DNA of 64,000 nucleotides from Polyangia bacterium (GTDB taxonomy: Bacteria > Myxococcota_A > Polyangia > Nannocystales > Nannocystaceae), in the NCBI GenBank assembly GCA_030424595.1, contig JAUHWG010000006.1, forward strand, positions 281,058 through 345,057, in the 5' to 3' direction. A model generated the notes under the pieces. The model had not been told where the DNA came from and searched no databases. It was given only the letters and a program-made list of their open reading frames with translations. This document shows, piece by piece, positions 45,944-54,625 of this stretch. How positions within the stretch are numbered: position 1 is the stretch's first letter; each line of letters starts with the position of its first letter. The position numbers were made by a program, and so were the translations under genes.

Positions 45944-46579
45944 CTACGCCGGCTCGGAGAGGTGACCTTCGCCGAGGATGACGGGCCGGGCCCCGAGCTC
46001 GCGCAGCCAAGGCTCGTCGATGTCATGGGCGGCGACGAGGACGCCCGCGCCGGCGGCAGCCCGGGCGCGGAGGAGGGCGAGCGCGGCGGCTTGGCTGGGA
46101 CGATCGAGGCCGGCGAAGGGCTCGTCGGTGACCCATAGAGCGGCGTCGCCGAGGCTGAGCGCGGCGAGGAGGAGGCGCCGCCGCATGCCGACGCTGTAGG
46201 TGGTGGCGAGGTGATCGACGGCGTCGCCCAGGGCCGCGAGATCGAGGGCGGCGGGGGTCATCGGCGCGGTGAAGATCGCCGCGTGGAGCTCCAGGAGCTC
46301 GCGACCGGTGAGGCCGGCGGGGAGATCGATCTCCTGGGGGAGGTAGCGGAGGGCAGCCCGGGCGGCGATCGGCGCGGCCTTGAGATCGTGGCCGGCGATG
46401 GTGACGGTGCCGCTGTCGGCGATGACAGTCCCGGCGATGCAGCCGAGCAAGGTGGACTTGCCGGCGCCGTTGGGGCCGATGAGCGCGACGACCTCTCCGG
46501 GGGCGACCCCTAGGCTGATCTCTTCGAGGACGATGCGGCCGGCGAAGCGCTTGGAGAGGCCGTTGATCGACAGGGACAC
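45944..46579 (-). CDS. ABC transporter ATP-binding protein without adjacent permease
   Basis: About 211 residues from GTG 46579 (VSLSINGLSKRFAGRIVLEE); a TTG at 46615 would add 12 residues. Walker A LIGPNGAGKST, Q-loop YLPQEIDLPAGLTG, signature degenerate as YSVGMRRRLLLAALSL (the LSGGQ position is SVGMR, as in several ABC-2 exporters), Walker B ALWVTDEPFAGLD, H-loop VLVAAHD. It lies 54 bp after the RND-porter lipoprotein on the same strand. No permease gene is near, so it either serves a distant ABC-2 permease or acts with the unusual neighbour. ATPase residues look intact. Confidence 0.85.
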   Translation of the reverse strand: MSLSINGLSKRFAGRIVLEEISLGVAPGEVVALIGPNGAGKSTLLGCIAGTVIADSGTVTIAGHDLKAAPIAARAALRYLPQEIDLPAGLTGRELLELHAAIFTAPMTPAALDLAALGDAVDHLATTYSVGMRRRLLLAALSLGDAALWVTDEPFAGLDRPSQAAALALLRARAAAGAGVLVAAHDIDEPWLRELGARPVILGEGHLSEPA

Positions 46580-46633
46580 CGCGGCGAAGTAGCACGTAGG
46601 CGGCTTGGGGACCAAGGCTGGGGGGAGCCTCGG

Positions 46634-48430
46634 CTATTCCCAGGTGAGGACGACGCCGCGCGGGAGGATGAGCTTGGCTGCGAGGAGGCGGTCGACGGCG
46701 GCCCGGATCTCGGGCTCGGCGAGGCGGAGATCGATGTCGACGGAGCGCCGGCCGTCGGTGTGATGGATCCCGTGGGGGCTGGTCTGGAGGCGGATGTCGG
46801 CGACGGCGTGGAGTGGGACTGCGCCGCCGCCGGGGAGCGGGAGCTGGATCGACCCGAGAGCCTCGGGGGGACGATGACCGACGGTTCGCTCGCCGATCCT
46901 GAGGATCACGGGGACGTCGCGGCCGTCGATGAGGCGGCGGGCGACCTCGACGTCGTGGAGGGCGAGGGCTGCGGTCTGGGCCAGCTCTTCGCTCGTCAGG
47001 CCGAGGCGGGCGAGGGCGTCTCGGCGCCCGTGGACGGTGAGCTCCGGTGTCATCGCCGTGCGCGGCTTCGCCCCGAGGACCCCGGGGACGGTCTCGGCGA
47101 GGCGGGCGACCTCCTGGGCGAGCTCGTAGGCGAGCTCTAGATCGTCGCCCATGATCCGCAGACGTTGGCGGCTGGCGACGCCGAGGGACTGGATGTCGCG
47201 GACGTGGAGGCCGGGGAGCTGGGCGAGCCGCTCCTCGAGCCCGCGCAGAGCGTCGGGGCCCATAGGGGCGCCGAAGAGGAGGATCTCGGCGTCGACCGGG
47301 CCCTCGTCGCGGGGCGCGAGGAGGAGGGCCTGGCTGCCGCCGGGGAGGGCGGTCGGGAGCGTCCGGCGCAGCTCTTCGAGGCTCCGGGAGGCCTCGCCGA
47401 GGGGGGGAGCGGGCATCTCGACGTGGATCGTCGTCGCCGGCGGAGGGTGGACCTGGAGGAGCACGCCGCGCGGGCTCAGGCGCTCGATCTGTCCCCGAAG
47501 CAAGGTCTCAACGGCGGCGCGGACGGTGGCCTCGTCGGCGCCTCGGTGAGGACGGACAACGCCGACGATGACCTCGCCGGCGCCGAGGTGGAGCGCGTCG
47601 CACTCGGGCTGCGCTGGCGCGAGCGAGATGCTCGCGAGGTCGCGGAGGTAGACCGGGCTAGGCGGTTCCCCAGCGGTCGTGATGACGAGCGACTCGAGCC
47701 CCTCGATCCCGGCGCCCTGGGCTCCGTCGACGACGCCCACGAGCCCGGGCGGTCCCGAGGGAGGTGCGGCCTGGAGGGCCCGGCGGAGGGCGAGGGGGGT
47801 GAGTGCGTAGGCCTTGAGCCGCTGTGGATCCGCGGCGATGAGGACCTGCGGCGGGCGCTCGCCGCAGGCTTCGATCGCGGCGACGCCGGGGGTCTGGCGG
47901 AGCTCTCGGCGAAGCTCGTCGACGACGGTCGCGAGCATGTCAGGGCTCGCTCCTCTGTCGGTGCCGGGGCTCAGGGTGAAGAGGGTCGAGCGCGAACGGC
48001 TGGCGAGGTCGGCCGCGAGGATCGTCGTCACGTCGTCGGGGATGGAGGAGCGCGTCTCGTTCAGGCGCTCGAAGACAGCAGCGCGGGCCCGCTCGATCTC
48101 GACGCCCGGATCGAAGGTGATGGTGAGGGTCGCCGAGCCTGCGCTCGATCGGCTCTCGAGGCGGGCGACGCCGGAGATGCTCCTGAGGGCCGCCTCGAGC
48201 GGCGTCGTCACCATGGACTCGATCTCGGAGGGGTCTCGCCCAGGGGCCTCGGCGATGAGCGTGATCGAGGGCGGAGGCGCGACCTTGACGGCCTCGTCGA
48301 TCTCCTCCTGAGCGCTCTTGGGGCTCGGCGCGGGAGCGCTCTCGGGGCCGGAGCTGGTCGTCGGCGCCGTCGGGGTGCAGGCTAGCGTCGCCGAGAGGAG
48401 GAGGCCGAGCGCTGAGGCGTGGGGATGCAC
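46634..48430 (-). CDS. Lipoprotein consisting of RND-pump porter domains without membrane helices
   Basis: 598 residues, GTG start, signal peptide and lipobox (ASALGLLLSATLAC), then a Pro/Ser linker. The mature part reads as both periplasmic halves of an RND efflux pump (AcrB/CusA class) joined directly. First half (about 50-330): ITLIAEAPGRDPSEIESMVT, TPLEAALRSISGVARLESRS, LRRELRQTPGVAAIEACGER, VLIAADPQRLKAYALTPLAL, SPVYLRDLASISLAPAQ, GEVIVGVVRPHRGADEATV. Second half (about 335-598): LAETVPGVLGAKPRTAMTPE, DALARLGLTSEELAQTAALA, PVILRIGERTVGHRP, AVPLHAVADIRLQTSPHGIH. These align in order with CusA/HAE pumps, but the transmembrane bundles that normally follow each half are absent; I see no hydrophobic stretch of membrane length after the signal. 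So there is no proton pathway; a scaffold, binding protein or adaptor role is inferred. Confidence 0.8.
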   Translation of the reverse strand: MHPHASALGLLLSATLACTPTAPTTSSGPESAPAPSPKSAQEEIDEAVKVAPPPSITLIAEAPGRDPSEIESMVTTPLEAALRSISGVARLESRSSAGSATLTITFDPGVEIERARAAVFERLNETRSSIPDDVTTILAADLASRSRSTLFTLSPGTDRGASPDMLATVVDELRRELRQTPGVAAIEACGERPPQVLIAADPQRLKAYALTPLALRRALQAAPPSGPPGLVGVVDGAQGAGIEGLESLVITTAGEPPSPVYLRDLASISLAPAQPECDALHLGAGEVIVGVVRPHRGADEATVRAAVETLLRGQIERLSPRGVLLQVHPPPATTIHVEMPAPPLGEASRSLEELRRTLPTALPGGSQALLLAPRDEGPVDAEILLFGAPMGPDALRGLEERLAQLPGLHVRDIQSLGVASRQRLRIMGDDLELAYELAQEVARLAETVPGVLGAKPRTAMTPELTVHGRRDALARLGLTSEELAQTAALALHDVEVARRLIDGRDVPVILRIGERTVGHRPPEALGSIQLPLPGGGAVPLHAVADIRLQTSPHGIHHTDGRRSVDIDLRLAEPEIRAAVDRLLAAKLILPRGVVLTWE

Positions 48431-48568
48431 GGGAGGACGATAGCGCAGGTCGCCCTCGCGTCATCCGCCTGGGAGCGCACGGCCGCGGTCAGACGGATGG
48501 CGCCGTCGGAGAGCGCCGTCGGAGAGCTCCGTCGGATCTCCCCACAGGAGGGCTCGGGCGGCCGCGTC

Positions 48569-49162
48569 TCAGTGGAGGCCGGCGACGCCGGAGGCCTGGC
48601 CGTCGCCGAGGGAGCGGGCCTCGTCAAAGGCGCGGCCGAGGATCGGGGCGTAGCGGGCGACGTCGTAGGCGATCCGCTGGATCCGGTCCATCACCCGGGC
48701 GCTGTGCAGGGCTCCGTCCGTGAAGTCCGTACCGCGGGCGGCCGCGTGGAAGGGCAGGGTGAAGCCGTGGCACCAGGCGAAGGAGTTCTTGACCGCGGTG
48801 ATCGACATGTCCCCAGAGCCACCGCCGGTGACGGCGATGACACCCGCGAACTTGCCGGCGAGCTCGGGGTAGAGGTAGTCGAACCAGTTCTTGAGGCAGC
48901 CGCTCATGTTGCCGTGGTACTCGGGCGTCACGAGGATGAAGCCCTCGGCCCAGGCGGCGCTGCGGCGGACCTCCTGGACGCTGGCGAGCTTGGCCTGCTC
49001 GGAGTCCCCCGGATCCATGATGGGGAGCGCTAGCGCGTGGAGGAGAACCTCGCGGACCTCGGCTCCGGCCGCGCGGGCGCTCGTCGTCGCGATCCGGACG
49101 ACATCGTGAACATTGCTCTCGTCGCGGGCCGAGCCGCTCACCACCACAATTCGTGCGCTCAT
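48569..49162 (-). CDS. NADPH-dependent FMN reductase family flavoprotein
   Basis: About 197 residues from ATG 49162 (MSARIVVVSGSARDESNVHDV). Flavodoxin-like fold: phosphate loop SGSARDESN, FILVTPEYHGNMSGCLKNWFDYL (the flavin-binding PEYxG segment), and VIAVTGGGSGDMS. Enzymes of this family reduce FMN, azo compounds, chromate or quinones. Isolated; convergent to nothing, divergent from the DprE1-like gene about 180 bp away. Physiological substrate unknown. Confidence 0.88.
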   Translation of the reverse strand: MSARIVVVSGSARDESNVHDVVRIATTSARAAGAEVREVLLHALALPIMDPGDSEQAKLASVQEVRRSAAWAEGFILVTPEYHGNMSGCLKNWFDYLYPELAGKFAGVIAVTGGGSGDMSITAVKNSFAWCHGFTLPFHAAARGTDFTDGALHSARVMDRIQRIAYDVARYAPILGRAFDEARSLGDGQASGVAGLH

Positions 49163-49302
49163 CAGGGGTCCTTGCGGCGGAGCATACACAGTGTGTGCGT
49201 GGCGCATCTACCGCGTCGTCGCGCTCTCGAGGTGATCGTGATCGCGAGTCCTCCGCAGGGGAGGCCCTCACCCGTTCAAGAGGGTCGCCCTGCGGGCAAA
49301 GC

Positions 49303-49331
49303 TTGGGTCCGTCCGTGGGACGGACTATGCT
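49303..49331 (+). promoter_or_regulatory. Promoter immediately before the DprE1-like gene
   Basis: TTGGGT (49303-49308), 17-bp spacer, TATGCT (49326-49331), then 9 nt to the ATG at 49341. Same geometry as before kinase 1; no Shine-Dalgarno, so leaderless translation is likely. Confidence 0.6.
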
Positions 49332-49340
49332 CCGGCTCCG

Positions 49341-50678
49341 ATGGCGGGATTGGGCGACCAGGGGCAGACGATCGCGGGTTGGGGCAACATCGGCGTGCCC
49401 GGCCACGAGGTCCTGAGCGAGCGCCTGGAGCGGGCGAGCGCCGACGCTGTCCTCAGCCGCGGACTCGGCCGCTCCTACGGCGACTCCGCCCTGCCGCCGC
49501 CGAGCTCGCGTGAGGTCCTGGGCACTCGCCTCGCCGATCGGATCCTCAGCTTCGATCCGGCGAGCGGGCGCCTCCGCGCGGAGGCCGGGCTCTCGCTGCA
49601 CGAGCTCAACCGCCTCCTGCTCCGCCGCGGCTACTTCACGCCGGTCACCCCCGGGACCCAGTTCGTCACCCTCGGGGGGATGGTCGCCGCCGATGTCCAC
49701 GGCAAGAACCATCACGTCGCCGGCTGCTTCGGCTCCGATCACACCCGCATGGTCCGGCTCCGGGTCGCCGACGGTCGGATCCTCGAGGTCACCCGCGAGA
49801 GCCACCCGGACCTCTTCTACGCGACCTGCGGCGGCATGGGCCTCACCGGTCATATCCTCGAGGTGGAGCTCGACCTCAAGCGGATCCCGAGCCCCTGGAT
49901 CTACGCGGAGAGCCGGCGGATCGCCGACATCGACGAATTCCTGGCGGCGCTGGCGGAGTACGAGCGCTTCCCCTACGTCGTCGGCTGGATCGACTGCCTC
50001 TCCCGCGGGCGGAAGATGGGCCGCGGGATCCTCGACGGCGGCCGCTGGGCGACGGCCGCAGAGGCGGGCGCCAAGCCCCTGCCGAAGGTCCCCAGCCCGA
50101 GCGTGCCGCTGATGTTCCCCAACTGGGTGCTGAACGACCTGACGGCGAAGGCCTTCAACACGCTCTACTACTGGAAGCATCTCGCCAAGGAGAAGAAGGG
50201 GCTTCGCCACCCGGACTCCTTCTTCTACCCGCTCGACATGATCCGCCACTGGAACCGGATCTACGGCCGCAAGGGCTTCACCCAGTACCAGTGCGTGATC
50301 CCGGAGGACTCCGGCCGCGACGGTGTGGTCCGCTTCCTCGAGGCGCTGACGGCGATGGGCGGCGCCTCGTTCCTCTGCGTGATCAAGAGCTGCGGCCCCG
50401 AGTCGAAGGGCACGCTCTCGTTCCCAAGGCGCGGGACGACGATCGCCCTCGACATCCCCGCGCGCTCCGGCACGCAGGCGCTGGTGGACGCGCTCAACCG
50501 GGTCCTGCTGGATGAGGGCGGCCGGATCTACCTGGCCAAGGACACCTTCACCCGGGCCGAGGACTTTCGCCGGATGGACCCGCGCCTCGAGCAATTTCAG
50601 GCGGTCCGCGACGTCTGGGATCCGGAGCGAAAGCTGCGCTCGGCCCAGTCGGTCCGCCTCTTCGGCGATCCTGAGTAG
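49341..50678 (+). CDS. DprE1-like FAD oxidase (decaprenylphosphoryl-ribose 2'-oxidase family)
   Basis: 445 residues. Oxidises polyprenyl-phosphoryl-ribose to the 2-keto form, first half of an epimerisation to arabinose. FAD domain: WGNIGVPG, SRGLGRSYGDSALPP, TPVTPGTQFVTLGGMVAADV, HGKNHHVAGCFGSDHTRM, GGMGLTGHILEVEL. Substrate domain: FYPLDMIRHWNRIYGRKGFTQYQCVIP, SFLCVIKSCGP, and the conserved Lys in GGRIYLAKDTF. At the position of mycobacterial Cys387, the benzothiazinone target (there VDFP preceded by IC), this protein has TIALDIPA, that is Ala instead of Cys. The SDR partner follows after 59 bp, and a UbiA-type gene is 5 kb further on. Confidence 0.85.
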   Translation: MAGLGDQGQTIAGWGNIGVPGHEVLSERLERASADAVLSRGLGRSYGDSALPPPSSREVLGTRLADRILSFDPASGRLRAEAGLSLHELNRLLLRRGYFTPVTPGTQFVTLGGMVAADVHGKNHHVAGCFGSDHTRMVRLRVADGRILEVTRESHPDLFYATCGGMGLTGHILEVELDLKRIPSPWIYAESRRIADIDEFLAALAEYERFPYVVGWIDCLSRGRKMGRGILDGGRWATAAEAGAKPLPKVPSPSVPLMFPNWVLNDLTAKAFNTLYYWKHLAKEKKGLRHPDSFFYPLDMIRHWNRIYGRKGFTQYQCVIPEDSGRDGVVRFLEALTAMGGASFLCVIKSCGPESKGTLSFPRRGTTIALDIPARSGTQALVDALNRVLLDEGGRIYLAKDTFTRAEDFRRMDPRLEQFQAVRDVWDPERKLRSAQSVRLFGDPE

Positions 50679-50737
50679 GGCCTGCGCGGGCCCTCGACGA
50701 GAAGACGAGCGATGACGCCAAGGACGGAGCATTGTCG

Positions 50738-51478
50738 ATGCGAGTAGCGATCCTAGGAGCGACCCAAGGGATGGGGCGGGCCATCGCCCGTCTCCTCGCG
50801 GAGCGCGGTGATCAGGTCTTTGTCCTCGGGATCGAGCCCGAGGAGCTGGCGCGGACGAGCGCCGATCTGCAGGCCCACTCGCCGAGCCACATGCCGGTCG
50901 GCGCGGCGCTCTGCGACCTCGCGGATCCGTCGACCTTCGCGGCGGCCCTCGACGCGGCCGAGGCGGATCTCGGCGACGTCGAGTGTGTGGTCGTCACCGC
51001 GGCGATCTTCGCGACCCAGGACACGCTCGAGGAGGACCTCGACCGGACCGAGCTCCTCCTCCGCCTGAACTTCACCAACACCGTGGTCTTCTGCGAGCAC
51101 GTCCGCCGTCGCCTGCTCCAGCGCGGCGGCGGCACCCTCTGCGTCTTCTCGTCGGTCGCCGGCGATCGCGGGCGCAAGCCGGTGGTCCTCTACGGTGCGG
51201 CCAAGGCCGGCCTCAGCCACTACCTGGAGGGGCTCGACCACAGGCACCACGAGGACGGCCTGCGGGTGATCACGGTCAAGCCGGGCTTCGTCAAGACCGG
51301 CATGACGGCGGGGCTCAAGCCGCCGCCCTTCGCCGGCGAGCCGGTCGCGGTCGCCGCGTCGGTGGTCCGCGCGATCGACCGCGGCACGCCGGTGGTCTAC
51401 GCCCCCGGGATCTGGCGCCTTGTCATGCTGGTGATCTGCGCCTTGCCGCGCTTCATCATGCGCAAGGTCGGCTTCTAG
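50738..51478 (+). CDS. DprE2-like short-chain dehydrogenase
   Basis: 246 residues from ATG 50738, 8 nt after GGAG (a TTG at 50732 is too close to it). Rossmann motif VAILGATQGMGRAIARLLAERG, VVVTAAIFATQDTLEEDL, catalytic FSSVAG...VLYGAAKAGLSHYLEGLDHR (Ser, Tyr-x-x-x-Lys as YGAAK), then VITVKPGFVKTGMT. C-terminal hydrophobic stretch LVMLVICALPRFIMRKVGF suggests membrane association, as in DprE2. It would reduce the 2-keto intermediate made by the preceding oxidase, using NADH. Confidence 0.85.
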   Translation: MRVAILGATQGMGRAIARLLAERGDQVFVLGIEPEELARTSADLQAHSPSHMPVGAALCDLADPSTFAAALDAAEADLGDVECVVVTAAIFATQDTLEEDLDRTELLLRLNFTNTVVFCEHVRRRLLQRGGGTLCVFSSVAGDRGRKPVVLYGAAKAGLSHYLEGLDHRHHEDGLRVITVKPGFVKTGMTAGLKPPPFAGEPVAVAASVVRAIDRGTPVVYAPGIWRLVMLVICALPRFIMRKVGF

Positions 51479-51485
51479 CGGACGG

Positions 51486-51938
51486 TCAGAGCAGGACGCC
51501 GCCCTTGCTCATCACCAGGAGGGTGACCGGGCCGTCGTTAGCCAGCTCGACCTCCATCGTCGCGCCGAAGCGGCCGGTCTCGACCGGGAGGTCGTGGCTG
51601 CGGAGCTCGTCGACGACGGCCTCGTAGAGCGTCTCGGCCAGGGCTGGCTCGGCGGCCTGGTCGAAGCTCGGGCGCCGACCCTTCTTGATCGAGCCGGCGA
51701 TCGTGAACTGCGAGACGACCAGGCAGGCGCCGCCTGTCTCGAGGAGGCTCTGGTCCATCGGCGTCTTGCCTGGGAAGATCCGCAGGTTGGCGATCTTACG
51801 CGCGGTGATCCGAGCGTCGGCAGGCCCGTCGCCGCGCTCGACCGCGACCAGGAGGAGCACGCCCCTGGCGATCTTGCCGATGACCTCGCCGTCGACCCGA
51901 ACCTCCGCTCGTTGGACCCGTTGGAGAACCGTCTTCAT
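51486..51938 (-). CDS. dtd: D-aminoacyl-tRNA deacylase
   Basis: 150 residues from ATG 51938. Removes D-amino acids (and glycine from tRNA-Ala) from tRNA. All family motifs: MKTVLQRVQRAEVRVDGEVIGKIARGVLLLVAV, KIANLRIFPG, GGACLVVSQFTIAGSIKKGRRPSFDQAAEP (SQFTL-type active site) and VETGRFGATMEVELANDGPVTLLV (NGPVT-type). Convergent with the DprE2-like gene (7-bp gap). The long open frame upstream of the ATG is a shadow of the next gene's repeat. Confidence 0.95.
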   Translation of the reverse strand: MKTVLQRVQRAEVRVDGEVIGKIARGVLLLVAVERGDGPADARITARKIANLRIFPGKTPMDQSLLETGGACLVVSQFTIAGSIKKGRRPSFDQAAEPALAETLYEAVVDELRSHDLPVETGRFGATMEVELANDGPVTLLVMSKGGVLL

Positions 51939-52025
51939 CGCGGCCCAGGGTAGCGGGAACGCGCGTTCTTTGGCGACGTCCTTCGCCGGGTTCACGGGCC
52001 TCTGGAAGGCTGCTAGGGTCCGCCG

Positions 52026-54404
52026 GTGGGGACCCGACGACGAGGGGGGACGTCGCGCAGGCGAGTGCGGACCCTCGGTCTCGGCCTTGCCCGGGAGGAG
52101 CATGTCGACGGCGGCGTCGAGCGGGCCCAGGATTTGCCCGCCGTCGGGGCTGCCTCCGCGCCGGCGGTCGCGGGCCTCGGTCGCTCGGTCGTTGGGCGTG
52201 GCCGGTGGTCCCTCGGTTGGGCCCTCGGTCGGTCCCTGGGTCGGGCCCTGGGTCGGTCCCTGGGTCGGTCCCTGGGTCGGTCCCTGGGTCGGTCCCTGGG
52301 TCGGGGCCTTCGTCGAGGTGTCGGGCCGGCCTTGGTCTTGTCCGTGACCGTCGGCCTCGGGCTTGGGGCTGTGCTCAGCGGCTGTGCTTCGATCGACGTC
52401 CGGGTCGCCCCCGCTGAGCGTCGGCGGGCGCCCGGGGTGCTCCTCGCAGGCGCGGCGCGGGTCGACATCACCCCGCCGCCGGGGATCCCGATGGGCGGGC
52501 ACTCCTTCGCGGGGGCCGAGAGCCGCGGGAGCTGGGGCCGCCTCTACGGGCGAGCGCTTGTCTTCGTCGATCCCCGGGGGCAGCCGCTCGCGCTGGTCGT
52601 CGCCGACCTCTGGGCGGTCTCCTCGGGCCTGACCGACGCGGTCGTCGAGCGCCTCCAGCGGGAGCACGGCCTGACGAACTTTGATCGCGGATCGGTGATC
52701 GTCAGCGCCACCCATACTCACCACAGTCCGGCGGCCTTCGCCAGCAACGGCGCCCACAACTTCGCGGCGGCGAAGAGCGCGAGCTTTGATCGCCAGCTCT
52801 TCGACGCGATCGCCGGCGGCCTCGCGCAGGCGATCGCGGAGGCCTACGCCGAGCGCCAGCCGGCGACCCTCTCGCGGGCCTCGACCCCGGTCCCGGGGTA
52901 CTCGCGAAACCGCTCGCTCGGCGCCTTTCGGGCCGATCCGGAGGCTTCGTCCTGGATCTCGACGACGCCCTCGCCGGGGGCCTGCGCGGGGCCTGTGGGG
53001 ATCGAGGCCGACGCTTGCCGGGCGATCGATCCGCGGGTCTTCGCCCTCCGGGTCGAGGCGAGCGCGGACCGTCGTCTCCTCGGCGCGGCGATCTTCGCGG
53101 CGGCCCACCCGACGGCGATGGCCAACCGGACGCCGGTCTACCACGGCGACATCTTCGGCATCGCCGCGGCGAGCGTCGAGGCGGAGCTCGGCGGCGGCGC
53201 CGAGGACGGTCCGGTCGTCGCGATCATCAACGGCGCCGAGGGGGACGTCTCGCCGGCCTGGCGCGCTCAGGGCTACGGCGAGGCCCTCCGGGTCGCGAGC
53301 GTCTTGACGGAGGGGATCCGCTTCCTCCTCGCGGATCCGGGGAGCTCGGTCGCGGTGTCGGGGATCCGCGAGCGTCACGGGCTCTTTCGCCTCGCCGATC
53401 GCGAGGTCGTCGATCCCTGGGGCGATGATCGGCGAACGGCCAAGCACGCATGGCTGGGGATCGTCGCCGCCGGCGGCGCGGAGGACGGGCCGACCGGCGC
53501 CCGCGTGCCGCCCGAGGGCTCACCCCGCAGCCGGCCCCACCGCGACGGCCACGGCAGCAAGCGCAAGATGTTGCTCATCGCCGATCGCCTGCTGCCGCCG
53601 GAGGTGCCGCTCGCGGTCGTCCGCCTCGGCGAGGAGCTCCTCGTGACCCTGCCCGGCGAGGTCACGACGGTGATGGGAGCCCGGATCCGCGACGCTGTCG
53701 CCCGAGCCGCCGACACGGAGCCCTCCAAGGTGCACCTCGTCGGCCTCGCCAACACCTACCGGTCCTACTTCACGACCCCTGAGGAGTACGGAGAGCAGCA
53801 CTACGAGGGGGCGTCGATGATCTACGGCGCCGACGCGGGGCACGTGCTCGCGAGCGATCTCGCCTGCCTCGCGGCGCCGACCGGGCCCTGCGACGGTCGC
53901 CTGCCGAAGGAGCTCCTGCGCTACCGGCCTGGACCGGAGCGTCGTGACAACCTGGTCGAGCGTACACGTCCGCGCCGCTGGTGGCGGGCCGGCGAGGAGC
54001 TGATCGCGTCGATCTTCCGCCGCCGGGGAGTGGCCCCGCTCAGCCTCGAGTTCAGCGCTCCAGTGCCCGCCGCCGGGGCGATCGGCGACGCTGTCTGGCC
54101 CCGGGTCGAGGTCGAGCTGATCAGCGCTGCGGGGGATACATGGCTACCCTGGGTCGGCCCGCGCGGGCGCGAGAGCGATCGTCTCCACCGCTTCGTCACC
54201 TCCGTCACCGCCGACGAGGGCGATCATTGGCGCTGGCGGGCCCGCTGGCTCGACCCCTCGGCGTTGCCCGCAGGCGAGGTCGGGCGGATCCGGGTGGAGC
54301 TCGGCGGCGTAGAGCTCGGCTGCTCGCCGGCCTTTCGTCGCGAGGACGTGCTCGGCCAAACGTCTCCCGTCGAGCTTGTGGTCGAGCCCTGCGCTCCGTC
54401 GTAG
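52026..54404 (+). CDS. Neutral ceramidase-like lipoprotein
   Basis: Related to neutral/alkaline ceramidases: LAGAARVDITPPPGIPMGGHS near the mature N-terminus, VIVSATHTHHSPAAF (zinc His pair), AIINGAEGDVSPAW (nucleophile region), LLVTLPGEVTTVMGARIR and VGLANTYRSYFTTPEEYGEQHYEGAS. The C-terminal 150 residues are the usual beta domain. Lipobox at about residue 120: TVGLGLGAVLSGC. The start is unclear: the frame opens at GTG 52026 (another GTG at 52065), but the sequence before the signal peptide is Arg-rich and partly encoded by a 12-bp tandem repeat giving (RSLG)n; TTGs at 52332 and 52338 lie after the repeat but give a signal without basic residues. Substrate could be ceramide-like lipids, which myxobacteria make. 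Confidence 0.8.
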   Translation: MGTRRRGGTSRRRVRTLGLGLAREEHVDGGVERAQDLPAVGAASAPAVAGLGRSVVGRGRWSLGWALGRSLGRALGRSLGRSLGRSLGRSLGRGLRRGVGPALVLSVTVGLGLGAVLSGCASIDVRVAPAERRRAPGVLLAGAARVDITPPPGIPMGGHSFAGAESRGSWGRLYGRALVFVDPRGQPLALVVADLWAVSSGLTDAVVERLQREHGLTNFDRGSVIVSATHTHHSPAAFASNGAHNFAAAKSASFDRQLFDAIAGGLAQAIAEAYAERQPATLSRASTPVPGYSRNRSLGAFRADPEASSWISTTPSPGACAGPVGIEADACRAIDPRVFALRVEASADRRLLGAAIFAAAHPTAMANRTPVYHGDIFGIAAASVEAELGGGAEDGPVVAIINGAEGDVSPAWRAQGYGEALRVASVLTEGIRFLLADPGSSVAVSGIRERHGLFRLADREVVDPWGDDRRTAKHAWLGIVAAGGAEDGPTGARVPPEGSPRSRPHRDGHGSKRKMLLIADRLLPPEVPLAVVRLGEELLVTLPGEVTTVMGARIRDAVARAADTEPSKVHLVGLANTYRSYFTTPEEYGEQHYEGASMIYGADAGHVLASDLACLAAPTGPCDGRLPKELLRYRPGPERRDNLVERTRPRRWWRAGEELIASIFRRRGVAPLSLEFSAPVPAAGAIGDAVWPRVEVELISAAGDTWLPWVGPRGRESDRLHRFVTSVTADEGDHWRWRARWLDPSALPAGEVGRIRVELGGVELGCSPAFRREDVLGQTSPVELVVEPCAPS
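52206..52301 (+). repeat. 12-bp tandem repeat x8 at the ceramidase-like gene start
   Basis: Eight units of cggtccctgggt (first two diverged). In frame with the ceramidase-like reading frame, giving (Arg-Ser-Leu-Gly)n if translated. Confidence 0.95.
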
Positions 54405-54466
54405 GTCTGGGTGACGATCGAGCCTCCGCCTGTTCAGGGAGCCTCGGAACCTCGGGCTCCTGAGCC

Positions 54467-54595
54467 CCGCGGACCGTGACTCCGCGGACCGTGACTCCGC
54501 GGACCGTGACTCCGCGGACCGTGACTCCGCGGACCGTGACTCCGCGGACCGTGACTCCGCGGACCGTGACTCCGCGGACCGTGACTCCGCGGACC
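54467..54595 (+). repeat. 15-bp tandem repeat x8.6
   Basis: Eight exact copies of ccgcggaccgtgact plus a partial ninth in the gap between the ceramidase-like gene and the P450 gene end. Contains SacII-like ccgcgg in each unit. Confidence 0.97.
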
Positions 54596-54625
54596 ACCGA
54601 GCGGTGGCCGCAGGCAGGCGAAAGC

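Noticed and set aside
51939..53447. Extended minus-strand frame joining dtd to 500 upstream codons
   Set aside because: The dtd fold starts at ATG 51938; the extension is antisense to the ceramidase-like gene and its repeat.
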